Shown here: positions 1 to 7,907 of the stretch, piece after piece | Position numbering within the stretch: position 1 is the first letter of the stretch | Layout of the letters: each line of letters starts with the position of its first letter | Origin: an uncultured Oscillibacter sp. | Lineage (GTDB): Bacteria > Bacillota > Clostridia > Oscillospirales > Oscillospiraceae | NCBI RefSeq assembly: GCF_900546705.1 | Contig: NZ_URDP01000045.1 | Location: 1 to 15,651, forward strand | Length of the DNA: 15,651 nucleotides | Reading direction: 5' to 3' | Made by a program: the position numbers and the translations under genes | The notes under the pieces: generated by a model | What the model saw: the letters and a program-made list of their open reading frames with translations, nothing else | Databases searched by the model: none | What the model was told of the DNA's origin: nothing

Positions 1-3000
1 ACGCCTGGCACGCCGCCGGAGACAAGATCAAGATCCTCTACGGCGTGGAGGGCTATTTCGTCAATAATCTGGATGACCGGGTGGCCGTCCACGGCAAGCA
101 GGACTGCTCTCTGGACGACGAGTTCGTCTGTTTTGATATCGAGACCACCGGCCTCAAAGTGGACCGGGAGGCCATCACGGAAATCGGCGCGGTGGTACTG
201 CGGAACGGGGAGATCGCCGAGCGGTTCCAGACCTTCGTCAACCCCAACCGGCGCCTCACCCCGGAGATCATCGGCCTGACCGGCATTACCGACGACATGC
301 TCAAGGATGCGCCCCAGCTCAAGCAGGCGCTGACGGAGTTCTTGAAATTTGTGAATGGCCGTCCGCTGGCGGCCCACAATGCGGAATTTGATATCGGCTT
401 CATCCGGGCCGGCTGCCGCAAGGTGGGGCTGGACTTCCATCCCACCTATGTGGACTCCCTGATCCTGGCCCAGAACCTGCTGCCGGGCCTTGGCAAATAC
501 AAGCTGGACATTGTGGCCGAGCACCTGGATCTGCCTGCCTTCAACCACCACCGGGCCAGCGACGATGCGGCTACCGTGGGCTATATGCTCATTCCCTTCT
601 GGAAGATGCTCCACGAGCGGGGCATCCATACGCTCCAGGCGGTGAACAAGGAGATGGAAAAGCTCCGCCCCTTGGGCAGCAAGACCAACCGCTTCCCCAA
701 GCACATCATCCTGCTGGCCCGCAACAAGGTGGGCCTCAAAAACCTTTACCAGATGATCTCCGCGTCCAACCTGAAATACTTCAAGCGGGTGCCCACCATT
801 CCCAAGACGCTGCTCAACGAACACCGGGAGGGTATCATCGTGGGAGCTGCCTGCGAGGCGGGCGAGCTGTTCCGGGCGGTGGCGGACCACAAGGACTGGG
901 AGGAGCTCAAACGCATCGCCGACTACTACGATTATCTGGAGATTCAGCCCCTTTGCAACAACGCCTTCATGCTGCGCAACGGCGACGTGCAGTCGGAGGA
1001 GGAGCTGCGGGAGTTCAACCGCACCATCGTGCGGCTAGGCGAGGAGCTGGACAAGCCCGTGTGTGCCACCGGCGACGTCCACTTCCTCAATCCGGAGGAC
1101 GAGGTGTACCGGCATATTCTGCTGGCTTCCAAGAAGTTCCCGGATGCCAACGCCCCGCTGCCCATCTACTTCAAGACCACCGATGAGATGCTCAAGGAGT
1201 TTTCCTACCTGGGGAAGGAGAAGGCCTACGAGGTGGTGGTGACCAATACCCGCCTGGTAGCCGACCAGATCGAAAACTTTGAGCTGCTGCCGGCGGAGCT
1301 GTTCCCGCCCCGGCTGGAAAACTCCGAGGAGGAGCTCAACCGTCTGGTGTGGGACAAGGTACATGCCCTCTACGGCGACGATCCCCCCAAGCTGATCGTG
1401 GACCGTCTGAATGTGGAGCTGAGCGGCATCCTGGGCAAGTACGACGTGGTGTACATGTCGGCCCAGAAACTGGTTCAGCGGAGCCTTGAAAACGGCTATC
1501 TGGTGGGCTCCCGTGGCTCCGTGGGCTCGTCTCTCGTGGCCTATATGTCCGGCATCACGGAAGTCAACTCCCTGCCGCCTCACTACCGCTGTCCCAACTG
1601 CAAGCACAGTGAGTTCATTACCGACGGCTCCTACGGCTGCGGCGCCGATATGCCGGACAAGGTCTGTCCCGTGTGCGGCACCAAGTACGTTAAAGACGGC
1701 TTCGACATTCCTTTCGAGACGTTCCTGGGCTTCGGCGGCGGCAAGGTGCCGGATATCGATCTGAACTTTTCCGGCGAGTATCAGGCCCGGGCCCACCGCC
1801 ACGCCATTGAGATGTTCGGCGAGACCCAGGTGTTCCGGGCAGGCACCATCGGTACCCTGGCGGAGAAGACCGCCTACGGCTTTGTCAAGAAGTATCTGGA
1901 GGAAAACGGTATTACCGCCTGCAGGGCAGAGGAGAACCGGCTGACGCTGGGATGCGTTGGTACCCGGCGCACCACCGGCCAGCACCCGGGCGGCCTTGTG
2001 GTGGTACCGGACGACAAGGACATGGAGGACTTCTGCCCGGTGCAGCACCCGGCGGACGCCGACGACTCCGACACCATCACCACCCACTTTGAATATCACT
2101 CCATGGAGGCCAACATCCTCAAGCTGGACATGCTGGGACACGATGACCCCACCATGGTGCGCATGATGCAGGACCTGACCGGCGTGGACCCCCACACCAT
2201 TCCCCTGGACGACCCGGATACCATGTCCATCTTCACCTCCAGCAAGGTGCTGGGCTACGAGAACGACGAGATTCTTGGCCCCACCGGTGCCGTGGCCATT
2301 CCGGAGTTCAACACCCGCTTTACCCGGCAGATGCTCATCGATACCCAACCCAAGGATTTCAACACCCTGGTCCGCCTGTCCGGCTTCTCCCACGGCACCG
2401 ATGTGTGGATGGGCAACGCCCGGGACCTGATCGTCAGCGGTACTGCCACCGTTCTGGAGACGGTGGGCTGCCGTGACGATATCATGCTTTATCTCATCTC
2501 CAAGGGCCTTGACCCCAAGATGAGCTTCAAGATCATGGAGAAGGTCCGAAAGGGCAAGGTGAAAAAGGGCGGATTCGATGAGGGCTGGGTGGAGGCCATG
2601 GAGTCTCACGACGTACCGGCGTGGTATATCGAGTCCTTGGCCAAGATCGGCTATCTCTTCCCCAAGGCCCACGCGGTGGCCTACGTCATGATGGCCTTCC
2701 GCATTGCCTGGTACAAGGTTCATGAGCCGCTGGCGTTCTACGCCACATTCTTCTCGGTCCGGGCCAAGGCCTTTGACGCGGAGTACTGCTGCGCCGGCAA
2801 GGATGCAGTCAAACGCAAGATCCGGGAGATCGAGAACAACAAGGATGCCTCCGCCGTGGAGAAGGATCTGCTGACCACGTTGGAGGTGTGCTATGAGTTC
2901 TATCTCCGGGGCTTCCACTTCGACACTATCAGCATCTATGACTCCGATGCCACCAAGTTCAAGGTGACGGAAAACGGCCTCCTGCCGCCCTTTACCGCGG

Positions 3001-3182
3001 TCCACGGCCTGGGTGAGACGGCGGCGCTGGACACGGTGGAAAAGCGCAAAGGCAAGACTTTCATTTCCATCGAAGAATTTTCCATGTGCTGCAACAAGCT
3101 CTCCAAGACCCATATCGAGCAGCTCAAGGCCCTGGGCGCCTTCGCCGGCATGGCGGAGACCAGTCAGATCACGCTGTTTTAA
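1..3182 (+). CDS. polC: DNA polymerase III alpha subunit, PolC type (5'-truncated by window edge)
   Basis: Replicative DNA polymerase of low-GC-lineage Gram-positives, with an internal 3'-5' proofreading exonuclease. The gene enters from the left: the frame is open from base 3 and codes for the PHP-domain stretch just before the exonuclease insertion, so roughly 380-400 N-terminal residues (usual length about 1,440) lie outside; 1,059 residues are visible. A DEDDh exonuclease follows, with DIETTG at bases 135-152, HNAEFD ending with Asp at 390 and HRASDD with Asps at 561 and 564. The second PHP part comes next. A zinc-binding cluster has CPNC (Cys codons 1590, 1599) and CPVC (1665, 1674). The polymerase palm carries PDIDLNFSG with catalytic Asp codons at 1752 and 1758. 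The protein ends in QITLF, matching the C-terminal beta-clamp-binding peptide of PolC (QLSLF in Bacillus). A strong terminator follows at once. No frameshift or missing catalytic residue is seen. Confidence 0.98.
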   Translation, partial: AWHAAGDKIKILYGVEGYFVNNLDDRVAVHGKQDCSLDDEFVCFDIETTGLKVDREAITEIGAVVLRNGEIAERFQTFVNPNRRLTPEIIGLTGITDDMLKDAPQLKQALTEFLKFVNGRPLAAHNAEFDIGFIRAGCRKVGLDFHPTYVDSLILAQNLLPGLGKYKLDIVAEHLDLPAFNHHRASDDAATVGYMLIPFWKMLHERGIHTLQAVNKEMEKLRPLGSKTNRFPKHIILLARNKVGLKNLYQMISASNLKYFKRVPTIPKTLLNEHREGIIVGAACEAGELFRAVADHKDWEELKRIADYYDYLEIQPLCNNAFMLRNGDVQSEEELREFNRTIVRLGEELDKPVCATGDVHFLNPEDEVYRHILLASKKFPDANAPLPIYFKTTDEMLKEFSYLGKEKAYEVVVTNTRLVADQIENFELLPAELFPPRLENSEEELNRLVWDKVHALYGDDPPKLIVDRLNVELSGILGKYDVVYMSAQKLVQRSLENGYLVGSRGSVGSSLVAYMSGITEVNSLPPHYRCPNCKHSEFITDGSYGCGADMPDKVCPVCGTKYVKDGFDIPFETFLGFGGGKVPDIDLNFSGEYQARAHRHAIEMFGETQVFRAGTIGTLAEKTAYGFVKKYLEENGITACRAEENRLTLGCVGTRRTTGQHPGGLVVVPDDKDMEDFCPVQHPADADDSDTITTHFEYHSMEANILKLDMLGHDDPTMVRMMQDLTGVDPHTIPLDDPDTMSIFTSSKVLGYENDEILGPTGAVAIPEFNTRFTRQMLIDTQPKDFNTLVRLSGFSHGTDVWMGNARDLIVSGTATVLETVGCRDDIMLYLISKGLDPKMSFKIMEKVRKGKVKKGGFDEGWVEAMESHDVPAWYIESLAKIGYLFPKAHAVAYVMMAFRIAWYKVHEPLAFYATFFSVRAKAFDAEYCCAGKDAVKRKIREIENNKDASAVEKDLLTTLEVCYEFYLRGFHFDTISIYDSDATKFKVTENGLLPPFTAVHGLGETAALDTVEKRKGKTFISIEEFSMCCNKLSKTHIEQLKALGAFAGMAETSQITLF

Positions 3183-3205
3183 GGCCACATCGCCTGAAAG
3201 CGGCA

Positions 3206-3247
3206 CAGCCATCCGGGAAAAGATTTCCCGGATGGCTGCGTTTTTTT
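3206..3247 (+). terminator. Intrinsic terminator of polC
   Basis: A perfect 15-bp stem (3206-3220 with 3224-3238), a three-base AGA loop, and then seven Ts (3241-3247). It begins 23 bases after the polC stop codon and separates polC from the small membrane protein gene downstream. Confidence 0.93.
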
Positions 3248-3266
3248 GAAAGCTGCAAGGCGTCTG

Positions 3267-3296
3267 TTGTTTTTTAGGGCGAGCAGATGTTATCAT
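3267..3296 (+). promoter_or_regulatory. Probable sigma-A promoter of the small membrane protein gene
   Basis: TTGTTT (3267-3272), an 18-base spacer, and TATCAT (3291-3296) preceded by TG at 3288-3289, which gives an extended -10. It sits between the polC terminator and the AAGGAGG ribosome site at 3331-3337. Predicted by eye only; the -35 match is moderate. Confidence 0.45.
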
Positions 3297-3344
3297 AAAT
3301 ATACAAGGTCGTTCGCCAGGGGGATATGGGAAGGAGGATGCCCC

Positions 3345-3728
3345 ATGACTTGCATGGAGGAAAAAAGAGGCCCAACCAAAAGACTATGCCTAATGGCCGT
3401 CAATGTTGGAATCTTGCTTTTTTGCTGCGGACTGTATGACGGCCCTATTTCCGAAAATATCTTCAGATCCGGTCAAAGCCAGACAATTGTAGCACTGTTG
3501 CTGGTGGCGGCACTGGTCCAATTCCTTCTTTTACGTAGTGAACTCCTGGTTGTGGCAAAATGGCTTCCCATCATTTTTTCCGCCGTCGGGATCGCGCTGA
3601 GTGTGATCGTGGATGCCGAAGGCGGTTGGATTGCCGCGTTCTGGCTCGCGTTGCTGAGCGTACCGCTGTATCTTGGCTCTGCGGCAGTCATTTTTCTATA
3701 TCGTCTGGTCATGCGGCTGGATGGATGA
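3345..3728 (+). CDS. Small four-helix integral membrane protein, function unknown
   Basis: A 127-residue protein that I do not recognise. The start is the ATG at 3345, set by AAGGAGG at 3331-3337 with a 7-base spacer. The frame is open further upstream to 3246, but that part runs through the promoter and the end of the polC terminator. The short N-terminus is charged and basic (residues 4-13). Hydrophobic stretches at about 14-31, 46-63, 69-89 and 94-119 suggest four transmembrane helices with only short loops; there is no cleavable signal or soluble domain. An acidic loop (D90-A91-E92) lies between helices 3 and 4. The reading frame looks clearly less GC-rich and has less biased third positions than polC or addB, which suggests recent acquisition or weak constraint. 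It is a single-gene unit between two terminators, so the context gives no function. Confidence 0.75.
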   Translation: MTCMEEKRGPTKRLCLMAVNVGILLFCCGLYDGPISENIFRSGQSQTIVALLLVAALVQFLLLRSELLVVAKWLPIIFSAVGIALSVIVDAEGGWIAAFWLALLSVPLYLGSAAVIFLYRLVMRLDG

Positions 3729-3748
3729 CTTTCAGCGTTGTATCAAAT

Positions 3749-3784
3749 AAGTCCCCACTCTGCTTTTCGCAGGGTGGGGACTTT
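3749..3784. terminator. Hairpin terminator between convergent genes, probably bidirectional
   Basis: A 15-bp stem (3749-3763 with 3769-3783, one G-U pair on the plus RNA) and a five-base loop. It lies between the stop of the membrane protein gene (3728) and the end of the convergent DUF1643 gene (3826). The T-tract is short on both sides (three Ts on plus, ATTT on minus), so termination may be incomplete. Confidence 0.7.
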
Positions 3785-3825
3785 ATCATATTCAGAAACT
3801 CGCTTGCCGCACCGACCTCGCAATC

Positions 3826-4452
3826 TTACATGCATTTGCCTATCTGCTTGGCAAGATAGGCCTCGATGTCAAAGTCCAGCAGCGCTGTGTCCCGCTTGAG
3901 ATAGAGGGGGTGGTGGGGGTGACCGGACTTTAAAAGCGGCCCGGCGGTGAACCAGCGGGCGCCTGCCGCGGCGCCGTCGGCGGCAAAGTCCGCCATGCAG
4001 TCGAGCAGATAGTCCCGCTTCATAATGATGTTGCCCCAGGCGGCCCACACGGCAGGCGCAGGGGACAACGACAAAAGGTAGCGGAATGCCTTGCGGTTTT
4101 CCTCGTGCAGGGCGGGATTGTATGTCTTTTCCATATCGTCCGGACGGGTGGCCCGCTGGGCATAGACGTTGAACATCAAAAAGCTGTCATATCCGTTGGA
4201 GTGGGCGATCCGCTCCACGGACTGCAAGGTGGGGTCCAGGGCGTCCGGCGCGGCGGTGGAGGGGTTGATGCCGATACAGATCAGCGGGCGGCTGCCCCGG
4301 GTCCCCAGAATGTACCGGTATTCGGAATAGCGGTTGGGCACATACAGCCACCGGGACACATCGTAGTCCGGCGAGGGGCACAGCGCCTCCTCCAGCGCCG
4401 GGGCAAAGGGCTCCAACGCCAAGGCGCTGGTGGGTGCCTTTGGAATATGCAT
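3826..4452 (-). CDS. DUF1643 domain protein
   Basis: A 208-residue soluble protein of the DUF1643 family, whose biochemical function is not established. The family core is clear: GINPSTA at residues 60s (about 61-67), DPTLQSVERIA (73-83) and NVYAQRATRPDDM (95-107), followed by a WAAWG segment and a C-terminal HPHHPLYLKR segment. I chose the ATG at 4452 because AGGAGG (plus positions 4460-4465) lies 7 bases upstream of it; a longer open frame to 4512 would run through its own -10 and -35 boxes. It is transcribed alone on the minus strand, convergent with the membrane protein gene and divergent from addB. DUF1643 proteins often occur as single genes in varied contexts, so the addB neighbourhood should not be read as functional linkage. 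Confidence 0.9.
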   Translation of the reverse strand: MHIPKAPTSALALEPFAPALEEALCPSPDYDVSRWLYVPNRYSEYRYILGTRGSRPLICIGINPSTAAPDALDPTLQSVERIAHSNGYDSFLMFNVYAQRATRPDDMEKTYNPALHEENRKAFRYLLSLSPAPAVWAAWGNIIMKRDYLLDCMADFAADGAAAGARWFTAGPLLKSGHPHHPLYLKRDTALLDFDIEAYLAKQIGKCM

Positions 4453-4483
4453 GACTTGGCCTCCTAGGTTCGACTTTTTTCCC

Positions 4484-4512
4484 AGCATAGCACACTGTCG
4501 GGCAAAAGGCAA
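4484..4512 (-). promoter_or_regulatory. Promoter of the DUF1643 gene (extended -10)
   Basis: Reading the minus strand: TTGCCT (4512-4507), a 17-base spacer, then TATGCT (4489-4484) preceded by TGC, an extended -10. The distance to the ribosome site at 4465-4460 is normal. It is back to back with the addB promoter, with only 7 bases between the two -35 boxes. Confidence 0.7.
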
Positions 4513-4519
4513 CGCGCAC

Positions 4520-4548
4520 TGTTCACCGCCGGAGAAATGTGGTATGAT
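4520..4548 (+). promoter_or_regulatory. Promoter of addBA (extended -10)
   Basis: TATGAT at 4543-4548 directly preceded by TGG (4540-4542) makes a good extended -10. The -35 region (4520-4525, TGTTCA, 17-base spacer) is weak, as is tolerated with an extended -10. It lies 35 bases upstream of the addB start, whose AAAAGGAG ribosome site is at 4569-4576. No operator-like inverted repeat is seen around it. Confidence 0.6.
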
Positions 4549-4583
4549 GACGGAAATGAGAATCGGAGAAAAGGAGTCGGGCC

Positions 4584-7500
4584 ATGCTGACGATTTGGAT
4601 GGGACGGGCGAAAACAGGAAAGACCGCCGCGGTGCTGGAGGAAATCAAGCGGTTGGGGGATGCAGGGCAGCAGATATTGCTGGTACCGGAGCACGTCTCC
4701 CACCTGGCAGAGATGGATCTTTGCCGTGCCTGCGGTCCTACGGTCAGCCGCCATGCGGAGGTGCTGAGCTTTCGGCGGCTGGGGGAGCGGGTGCTGTCCC
4801 TGACCGGAGGATTGGCTCAGGTGACGCTGGACGCCGGCGGCAGACTCCTGACCATGCAGAAGGCCTTGGGCGAGGTGGCCGCATCGCTGACGGTGTACCG
4901 CCGCCCCTCCCAGAAGGCGTCCTTTCTGCAGCAGCTGCTGGATCTGACCGATGAGCTGCGCAGCTATGAGGTGACGCCCCAAATGCTCTATGAGCAGTCG
5001 GAGCAGATTCCGGGAGCTACCGGGGCAAAGCTCCGGGACCTGAGTCTTTTATACGGCGCCTATGAGGCCCGGCTCCGCCGTCCGGGCCTGGACGCCCGGG
5101 ACCGGATGAGCAAGCTGTGCGACCATCTGGAAGAGTCCGGCTATGCGGCAGGCAAGGATATTTTCCTGGACGGCTTTACGTATTTCAACACCCAGGAGCG
5201 GCGGGTACTGTCCATTTTGCTGTGTCAGGCACGGTCTGTAACCATCACGCTTTTGGGAGAGCCAAACAGCCGGGAGGAGATTTTTGAAGTCTCCCTCAAG
5301 ACGCTGGAACAACTGCGGCGCATAGCCCGGGAGACCGGCTGCGAAGTGGAGGTACGTACCCTGCACGCCGCGGACAGCACAGCACTGGGGCACTTGGAGC
5401 GGAACTTTTTCGGGGAGCGTGTTCCCTATGAGGGGGAAGATCTGCCCATCCATGTGCTGGAGGCGGACAACCTCTATTCCGAGGTGGAGCAGGCGGCTGC
5501 ACGGATTCTGCGATTGACGGCGGACGGGAATTGCCGCTATCGGGACATTGCGGTCAGTGCCCGGAACATGGCTGACTACGAGGGCACCATTGAGACAGTA
5601 TTCGAGCGCTACGGAATTCCGGTCTACCTCAGCCGCCGCAGCGACATTCTGGAAAAGCCAGCGCTGGCGCTGCTGGACGGTGTGCTGGCGGCCATTGGCG
5701 GCGGCTACGAGTACGACGACATGTTCCAGTGGCTCAAAACCGGCCTGGCGGGCCTGACGGCGCAGGAGTGCGACGTGCTGGAAAACTATGTGATCCGCTG
5801 GCAGGTCCACGGCAATATGTGGCTGCGGGACACGGACTGGACGGACCACCCCGCAGGCTACGGCGGAGTCTGGGACGAGGCGCAGACACAGCAGCTTGCC
5901 CGGATCAACGACTTGCGCCGGCGGGTGCGCCAGCCGCTGCTGCGTCTGGCAGAGGGGCTCAAATCCGGGGAAACTGCCGGGGAGAAAGTGGATGCGCTTT
6001 ACACTTTTTTGGAGGACCTCTCTCTTCAGAGCGCCCTGGAACAGCAGATGGAGCAGCAGGCAGCTGCCGGACGGCTCCAGGATGCGGAGGAGACAGCCCA
6101 GCTGTGGGAGATTTTGTGCGGTGTGCTTGACCAGTTCGTGGAGATTCTGGGAGACGAGCCCATGGAGCTGGACGAGTTCACCCGACTGCTGCGGCAGATT
6201 CTCACCCAGTACAGCATCGGAACCATCCCGGTGTCCCTGGACCAGGTGTCCGTGTCGGAGATCACCCGCAATGACCGACATACGGTGCGCCATTTGATTT
6301 TTCTTGGAGCCAACGACCATGTGCTGCCTGCCGTGGGGCAGAGCAGCGGCATTTTGAACGAGGATGACCGGGAGGAGCTGGCCCGGGCGGGGATTCGGCT
6401 CTCTCCTTCCGGTATGGAGCAGATGGGCATCGAACTGCAGTGCATTTACGCCGCGCTGACGCAGCCCACAGAGGGCCTTTGGCTGAGCTATCCTGTCAGC
6501 GACGTGTCGGGCGGCGTTCTGCGCCCGGCGTTTGTGGTGGACCGGCTGCTGGCCCTGTTTCCGGCGCTTCGCATTGATCGGGAAAGTGGTGAAAAGGAAT
6601 ATCGCTTGACAGCAATGCAGCCGGCATTGGAGGAGGCGGGGCAGGATCGGCAAGGCCCGCTCTGGCGCTATTTCGCGGCCCGGGGGGACTGCGCGGCCCA
6701 GCTTGCCGCCATGGAGCGAGCGGCGGCGCTGCGGCGGGGGAGTCTCTCCCCGGCGGCGGTGCAGGCACTCTACGGAAAGCGCGTCAGCATGACCGCTTCC
6801 CGGCTGGAGCGGATGCGCTCGTGCCACTTCGCCTACTTTATGGAGTATGGCCTGCGGGCAAAAAAGCGGGAGCCGGCTGCCTTCGACGCACCCCAGATCG
6901 GCACGTTTTTGCACTATCTTCTGGAGAATGTGACCCGGGACGTGATGACCCTGGGGGGATTTGCCCAGGTGGAGCAGGAGGAGCTGCGGACCATGGTGCG
7001 CCGGTACATGGACCGGTATGCCTCCGAGGAGCTCCACGACTTCCAGAACCGAACCACCCGCTTCCGCTACCTGTTCTCCCGTCTGCGCAGCACGGCCTAC
7101 GCCATTGTGGAGCAGGTGGCCGAGGAGCTGCGTCATTCGGATTTCGTGCCCCTGGCCTTTGAGCTCAGCTTCGGGGACCGGGGCACGCTGCCTGCCATTG
7201 AGATCTCCGAGCCGGACGGGCAGCTTCGCCTGGGCGGCAAGGTGGACCGGGTAGACGGCTGGATCAGGGACGACAAGCTCTATCTGCGGGTGGTGGACTA
7301 CAAATCCGGCCGCAAGGCCTTTGACCTGGCGGCAGTGCGGATGGGGCTGGACATCCAGATGCTTTTGTATCTCTTTGCCCTGCAAAAAGAGGGCAAGGCC
7401 TACTTTGGCCGGGAGGTGGAGCCTGCCGGTGTGCTGTATCTGCCGGCCAGAGACGAGATTTTGTCGGCGGAGCGAAACATTTCCCCGGAAAAGCTGGCCC

Positions 7501-7904
7501 AGGAGACGGCAAAGGAGCTGCGCCGGTCGGGGCTGCTGCTCTCCGACCCGGCGGTACTGCAGGCCATGGAGCATGAGTCGCTGACCGAGCCGAAGTTTCT
7601 GCCGCTGCGGGTGGGCCGGGACGGCAACATCGCCGGCAGCATCGCCTCGGCGGCCCAGCTGGGGAAGCTGGGGCGGTATGTGGACGGCCTGCTGCATCAG
7701 ATTGCCCGGGAGGTCCGGGACGGAAATATCGACGCCGATCCCTGCTGCAAAAGCGAGGAGGACAGCTTCTGCCAGTACTGCGACTGGGCGGGGGCCTGCC
7801 ATTTCCAGGACGGCCGGGACGGCGATCATCTGCACTATATTCTGCCGGTGAAGCCGGAGGAATTCTGGCAGCAGCTGGAAGATGACGAGAAAGGGGGGCA
7901 GTAA
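4584..7904 (+). CDS. addB: ATP-dependent helicase/deoxyribonuclease subunit B
   Basis: AddB, 1,106 residues (the Bacillus protein is about 1,166), pairs with AddA to unwind and resect double-strand breaks; in the studied enzymes AddB recognises Chi and cuts the strand ending 5'. The N-terminus has a Walker A loop, GRAKTGKT (7-14). The four cysteines of the iron-sulfur cluster are all present: Cys747 in MRSCHFAYF, and Cys1063, Cys1066 and Cys1072 with the family spacing CxxC-x5-C. The RecB-type nuclease between them has GGKVDRVD (Asp888), VVDYKSG (Asp905, Lys907) and the QMLLY motif (Gln925, Tyr929), so the site looks active. The start ATG has AAAAGGAG 7 bases upstream. The stop is 3 bases before the addA start, implying one transcript and probably translational coupling. 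The frame is intact. Confidence 0.97.
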   Translation: MLTIWMGRAKTGKTAAVLEEIKRLGDAGQQILLVPEHVSHLAEMDLCRACGPTVSRHAEVLSFRRLGERVLSLTGGLAQVTLDAGGRLLTMQKALGEVAASLTVYRRPSQKASFLQQLLDLTDELRSYEVTPQMLYEQSEQIPGATGAKLRDLSLLYGAYEARLRRPGLDARDRMSKLCDHLEESGYAAGKDIFLDGFTYFNTQERRVLSILLCQARSVTITLLGEPNSREEIFEVSLKTLEQLRRIARETGCEVEVRTLHAADSTALGHLERNFFGERVPYEGEDLPIHVLEADNLYSEVEQAAARILRLTADGNCRYRDIAVSARNMADYEGTIETVFERYGIPVYLSRRSDILEKPALALLDGVLAAIGGGYEYDDMFQWLKTGLAGLTAQECDVLENYVIRWQVHGNMWLRDTDWTDHPAGYGGVWDEAQTQQLARINDLRRRVRQPLLRLAEGLKSGETAGEKVDALYTFLEDLSLQSALEQQMEQQAAAGRLQDAEETAQLWEILCGVLDQFVEILGDEPMELDEFTRLLRQILTQYSIGTIPVSLDQVSVSEITRNDRHTVRHLIFLGANDHVLPAVGQSSGILNEDDREELARAGIRLSPSGMEQMGIELQCIYAALTQPTEGLWLSYPVSDVSGGVLRPAFVVDRLLALFPALRIDRESGEKEYRLTAMQPALEEAGQDRQGPLWRYFAARGDCAAQLAAMERAAALRRGSLSPAAVQALYGKRVSMTASRLERMRSCHFAYFMEYGLRAKKREPAAFDAPQIGTFLHYLLENVTRDVMTLGGFAQVEQEELRTMVRRYMDRYASEELHDFQNRTTRFRYLFSRLRSTAYAIVEQVAEELRHSDFVPLAFELSFGDRGTLPAIEISEPDGQLRLGGKVDRVDGWIRDDKLYLRVVDYKSGRKAFDLAAVRMGLDIQMLLYLFALQKEGKAYFGREVEPAGVLYLPARDEILSAERNISPEKLAQETAKELRRSGLLLSDPAVLQAMEHESLTEPKFLPLRVGRDGNIAGSIASAAQLGKLGRYVDGLLHQIAREVRDGNIDADPCCKSEEDSFCQYCDWAGACHFQDGRDGDHLHYILPVKPEEFWQQLEDDEKGGQ

Positions 7905-7907
7905 ACC

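Noticed and set aside
1035..3296. 753-codon open frame on the minus strand opposite polC
   Set aside because: It lies antisense to a fully conserved polC. Long antisense frames are expected in GC-rich genes with biased third positions; the translation is low-complexity (His, Gly, Val, Leu rich) and has no recognisable domain.
4430..4954. Plus-strand open frame spanning the divergent promoter region and the start of addB
   Set aside because: It crosses both promoters and overlaps addB in another frame; it lacks a ribosome site and recognisable domains.
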